A stretch of 64,000 bases of DNA, taken from the NCBI RefSeq assembly GCF_018131225.1, contig NZ_JAFCMM010000004.1, forward strand, positions 1 to 64,000. The letters run 5' to 3'. Source of the stretch: Bradyrhizobium sp. U87765 SZCCT0048. Its GTDB lineage: Bacteria; Pseudomonadota; Alphaproteobacteria; Rhizobiales; Xanthobacteraceae. The position numbers and the translations under genes were made by a program. Of this stretch, positions 61,892 through 64,000 are shown in pieces (the first letter of the stretch is position 1; each line of letters starts with the position of its first letter). The notes under the pieces are model-generated. The model worked only from the letters and a program-made list of their open reading frames with translations. It searched no databases and was not told where the DNA came from.

Positions 61892-62316
61892 GGTCGAAAC
61901 CTCGTTGTTGTCCGGCACTCACTGGGTCAGTGCAGCCGGGGCGAAATCTATCCCAGATGCCGCGCTCCGAGGACTTAATTTTGCGTTAGCAAAGCGGTCG
62001 TCGGCGCAGCATCCGGCCCATTGGATATGTGGGAAAATAACACAGCGGGTGCAACCTTTAATGCGCGGCTGAATGTCGCGAAGCGACGAAAACCACGCTC
62101 TGGTGCCGCCGGCGGCTGCTTCAAATTGTCGTCCGCAGAGCGGACCGGGGCGATCGGTATGATGGTCGCCATCCTCTGCAGCGATGCGGGTGGCGACGTC
62201 ACGCGAGACGCGGCCTCTATGCGATGCGATCGTGTTGCGACCTCCGGTCGCATCTTTTGTTTCCATTTGTTGCTGCTGCAACTGAAATCCGGCCGCGTGG
62301 CATGTGCCACGACGGC
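61892..62316. other. Intergenic region upstream of the Bax inhibitor-1 gene
   Basis: The 425-base gap is downstream of the FtsX-type gene and upstream of the Bax inhibitor-1 gene. The 61970-62060 part is AT-rich (TTAATTTTGCGTTAGC near 61975), fitting a leftward promoter. A 111-codon leftward frame (61975-62310) has mixed codon use, no ribosome binding site and no recognised domain; I did not accept it. Nothing else was recognised. Confidence 0.5.
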
Positions 62317-64000
62317 TCAGAGGTTGCGCAGCACCTGCGCTGGCTTCTGGTTGAGGGCGGCCAGTGTTCCCAGCAGCCCGAGGCCGACCGTGACCACGAG
62401 CGCCGCGATCACCACCAGGGCGGCGCTGCCAGCCTGCCAGGTGAAGCTCAGGGTCATCAGGCGGGTGACGATCAGCCACGCGGCAATCGAGCCGGCGATC
62501 ACCCCGAACACTGCGGTGGCGAGGCCGATCATCAGGTACTCGAGGGCATAGGCCCCGATCAGGCGGGTGCGGGTCGCGCCCAGCGTCTTGAGGATCACGG
62601 CGTCATAGACGCGGTGACGGTGGCCGGCGGCGAGCGCGCCGCCGAGCACCAGCACCGCGGCGACGAGGGTGAGGGCGCTGGCGCCGCGAATCGCCAGGAC
62701 GAGGTTCTCGACGACGTCGCCGACGGTGCGAAGCGCGTCGCGCACCCGCACGCTGGTGACCATCGGGTACTTCGCCGCCACCGCCTTGATGATCGCGGCG
62801 TCGCCCGCGGCGCTGGGATGCGGTTCCGACAGGGTGGCGAGATGGGTGTGGGGCGCGCCGGCGAAGGTCTTCGGCGTGAACACCAGCACGAAGTTGATGC
62901 CAAGACTCTGCCAGTCGACGTCGCGCAGGTTGCTGATGGTCGCGGTGATGTCGCGTCCCAGCACGTTGACCGTCACGGTGTCGCCGAGCTTGAGGCCAAG
63001 GCCGTCGGCGATCTTCTTTTCCATCGAGACCAGCGGAGGGCCACTGTAGTCCGGCGACCACCACGTGCCCTCCACCACCTTGGAGCCTTTCGGCACCTCG
63101 TTGGTGTAGGTCAGGCCGCGATCGCTCTGCAGCACCCATTCGGCCTGGGTCGTGGGCTTGAGGCTTTCCGCCTTGACGCCATTGGCGGCGGTGATGCGGC
63201 CGCGCAGCATCGGTACCCGCTCGACATGGGCGCCGGGCGCGAGCGTCTGCAGGAAGTCGCCGAAGCGGCCGGCTTCCGGCGCGGGGATGTCGATGAAGAA
63301 GAACGACGGGGCATGCTCCGGCAGCGCCGCGAGGAACTGGCGGCGCAGGTTGCCGTCGATCTGGGCGATGGTCACCAGCACGGTGAGCCCGAGGCCGAGC
63401 GACAGCACCACCGAGGGCGTCAGCGCGCCGATACGATGGATGTTGCCGAGCGCGAGGCGCAGCATGGTCGATTGCGGGCGCGGCAGGCGGCGCGCGATCA
63501 GCATGACAAGGCCGGCGACGAGGCGCAGCAGCGCGAACACCACCACGGACGCGGCGACGAACACCGCGGCGACGCGCTTGTCGTAGGCGAGGCCGATGGC
63601 GATGGCGACCAGCAGCGCGATGACGACGGCCATCAGCACGAGATAGCGCCGGCGCGGCCAGCGCCAGTCGCTGGCGCCGGCGTCGCGGAACAGGCGGGCG
63701 ACCGGCACATCGTGCACCGTACCGAGAGGCCACAGGCCGAAGGCGAGAGCGGTGAGCAGGCCATAGAGCAGCGACAGCGCCAGTTCGCCGCCGTGCAGCG
63801 ACGGCTCGATCGGCAGCGGCAGCAGATGGCCGAACACCTTCGCGATGATGAACGGCAATGCGGCGCCGACGGCAAGGCCGATCAGCGAGCCGACCGCGGC
63901 GAGCACCACCACCTGCATCAGGTAGATCGTGAACACATCGCGGCCGGGCGCGCCCAGCGACTTCAGCGTCGCGATCGCGTCGCGCCGGCGGTCGATATGG
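62317..64000 (-). CDS. ABC transporter permease, FtsX/YbbP-like (C-terminal part)
   Basis: The gene reads leftward and enters from beyond the right edge; its coding frame is open to base 64000 (HIDRRRDAIATLKSLGAPGRDVF precedes the internal GTG at 63936). The visible 560 residues hold one MacB/FtsX-type permease domain with three helices, a long periplasmic region, and a final FtsX domain with helices near the C-terminus ending NQKPAQVLRNL. The layout resembles the duplicated YbbP permease that works with an ATPase like YbbA in lipid or thioesterase-linked export. The ATPase gene is not visible. Confidence 0.88.
   Translation of the reverse strand, partial: HIDRRRDAIATLKSLGAPGRDVFTIYLMQVVVLAAVGSLIGLAVGAALPFIIAKVFGHLLPLPIEPSLHGGELALSLLYGLLTALAFGLWPLGTVHDVPVARLFRDAGASDWRWPRRRYLVLMAVVIALLVAIAIGLAYDKRVAAVFVAASVVVFALLRLVAGLVMLIARRLPRPQSTMLRLALGNIHRIGALTPSVVLSLGLGLTVLVTIAQIDGNLRRQFLAALPEHAPSFFFIDIPAPEAGRFGDFLQTLAPGAHVERVPMLRGRITAANGVKAESLKPTTQAEWVLQSDRGLTYTNEVPKGSKVVEGTWWSPDYSGPPLVSMEKKIADGLGLKLGDTVTVNVLGRDITATISNLRDVDWQSLGINFVLVFTPKTFAGAPHTHLATLSEPHPSAAGDAAIIKAVAAKYPMVTSVRVRDALRTVGDVVENLVLAIRGASALTLVAAVLVLGGALAAGHRHRVYDAVILKTLGATRTRLIGAYALEYLMIGLATAVFGVIAGSIAAWLIVTRLMTLSFTWQAGSAALVVIAALVVTVGLGLLGTLAALNQKPAQVLRNL

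Noticed and set aside
61975..62310. A 111-codon leftward frame upstream of the Bax inhibitor-1 gene
   Set aside because: Third-position GC is mixed and falls toward the end, no ribosome binding site or domain is present, and it overlaps the likely promoter region.

Overview
The window is high-GC alphaproteobacterial chromosome. Gene content and order point to the Bradyrhizobium/Rhodopseudomonas group (Nitrobacteraceae): sdhCDAB, a matB very like the Rhodopseudomonas enzyme, leuB and asd close together, leuD/leuC, the ffh-rpsP-rimM-trmD-rplS region, dapF-mtaB and ftsY-yciB, a ccm cytochrome c maturation cluster divergent from acnA, a DUF3551 protein and many small exported Ala/Pro/His-rich proteins. 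The assignment is inference from gene content. I found no rRNA, tRNA, CRISPR array, insertion sequence or prophage.

Layout: 1-1.8 kb holds a truncated Pro-rich exported protein, a doubtful Pro-rich ORF, a MAPEG protein and a VOC protein. 1.9-5.4 kb is the succinate dehydrogenase operon (leftward), followed by matB at 5.9-7.4 kb. 7.6-10.6 kb has a fasciclin protein, a cytochrome b561 with a Tat-exported molybdopterin oxidoreductase, and sodC. 10.9-15.4 kb is a two-gene RND efflux system. 15.4-23.4 kb has an MFS carrier, leuB, small exported proteins, asd, a DUF3551 protein, a beta-carbonic anhydrase, a CitE-like lyase, a YcxB-like protein and leuD. 23.6-25.8 kb is a cluster of small or exported proteins lying between leuD and leuC. 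25.9-28.9 kb is leuC, rplS and trmD.

From about 28.95 to 36.78 kb an accessory block sits between trmD and rimM, which are normally neighbours. It holds two MFS carriers, two LysR regulators, a TetR/oxidoreductase pair with tandem operators, and a phosphonoacetate hydrolase-transporter-regulator cluster. From 36.8 to 50.8 kb come rimM, rpsP, ffh, a DUF6614 protein, an MBL hydrolase, a SIMPL protein and an exported GyrI-like protein, dapF, mtaB, a 2'-5' RNA ligase-like protein, an RluA-type synthase, ftsY, yciB, an M29 aminopeptidase and a fatty acid hydroxylase-type protein. 50.8-55.6 kb is an exported HhH protein and ccmG, D, C, B, A, split by an exported amidohydrolase. 55.9-64 kb is acnA, a DUF1223 protein, a candidate structured RNA, a DUF2794 protein, a GNAT acetyltransferase, a Bax inhibitor-1 protein and a truncated FtsX-type permease.

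Most of the window is housekeeping: TCA cycle (sdh, acnA), leucine and lysine/threonine synthesis (leuBCD, asd, dapF), protein targeting (ffh, ftsY), ribosome and tRNA maturation (rpsP, rimM, trmD, rplS, mtaB) and cytochrome c maturation. The least routine parts are the block splitting rimM from trmD, the tandem TetR operator, the 59.7-59.9 kb leftward RNA with mutually exclusive helices, the GGTAT/ATACC palindromes upstream of both sdhC and acnA, the Tat-lipoprotein molybdoenzyme, the short tandem repeats at the ccmB and DUF3551 gene ends, and a 39-codon ORF in the leuC leader.
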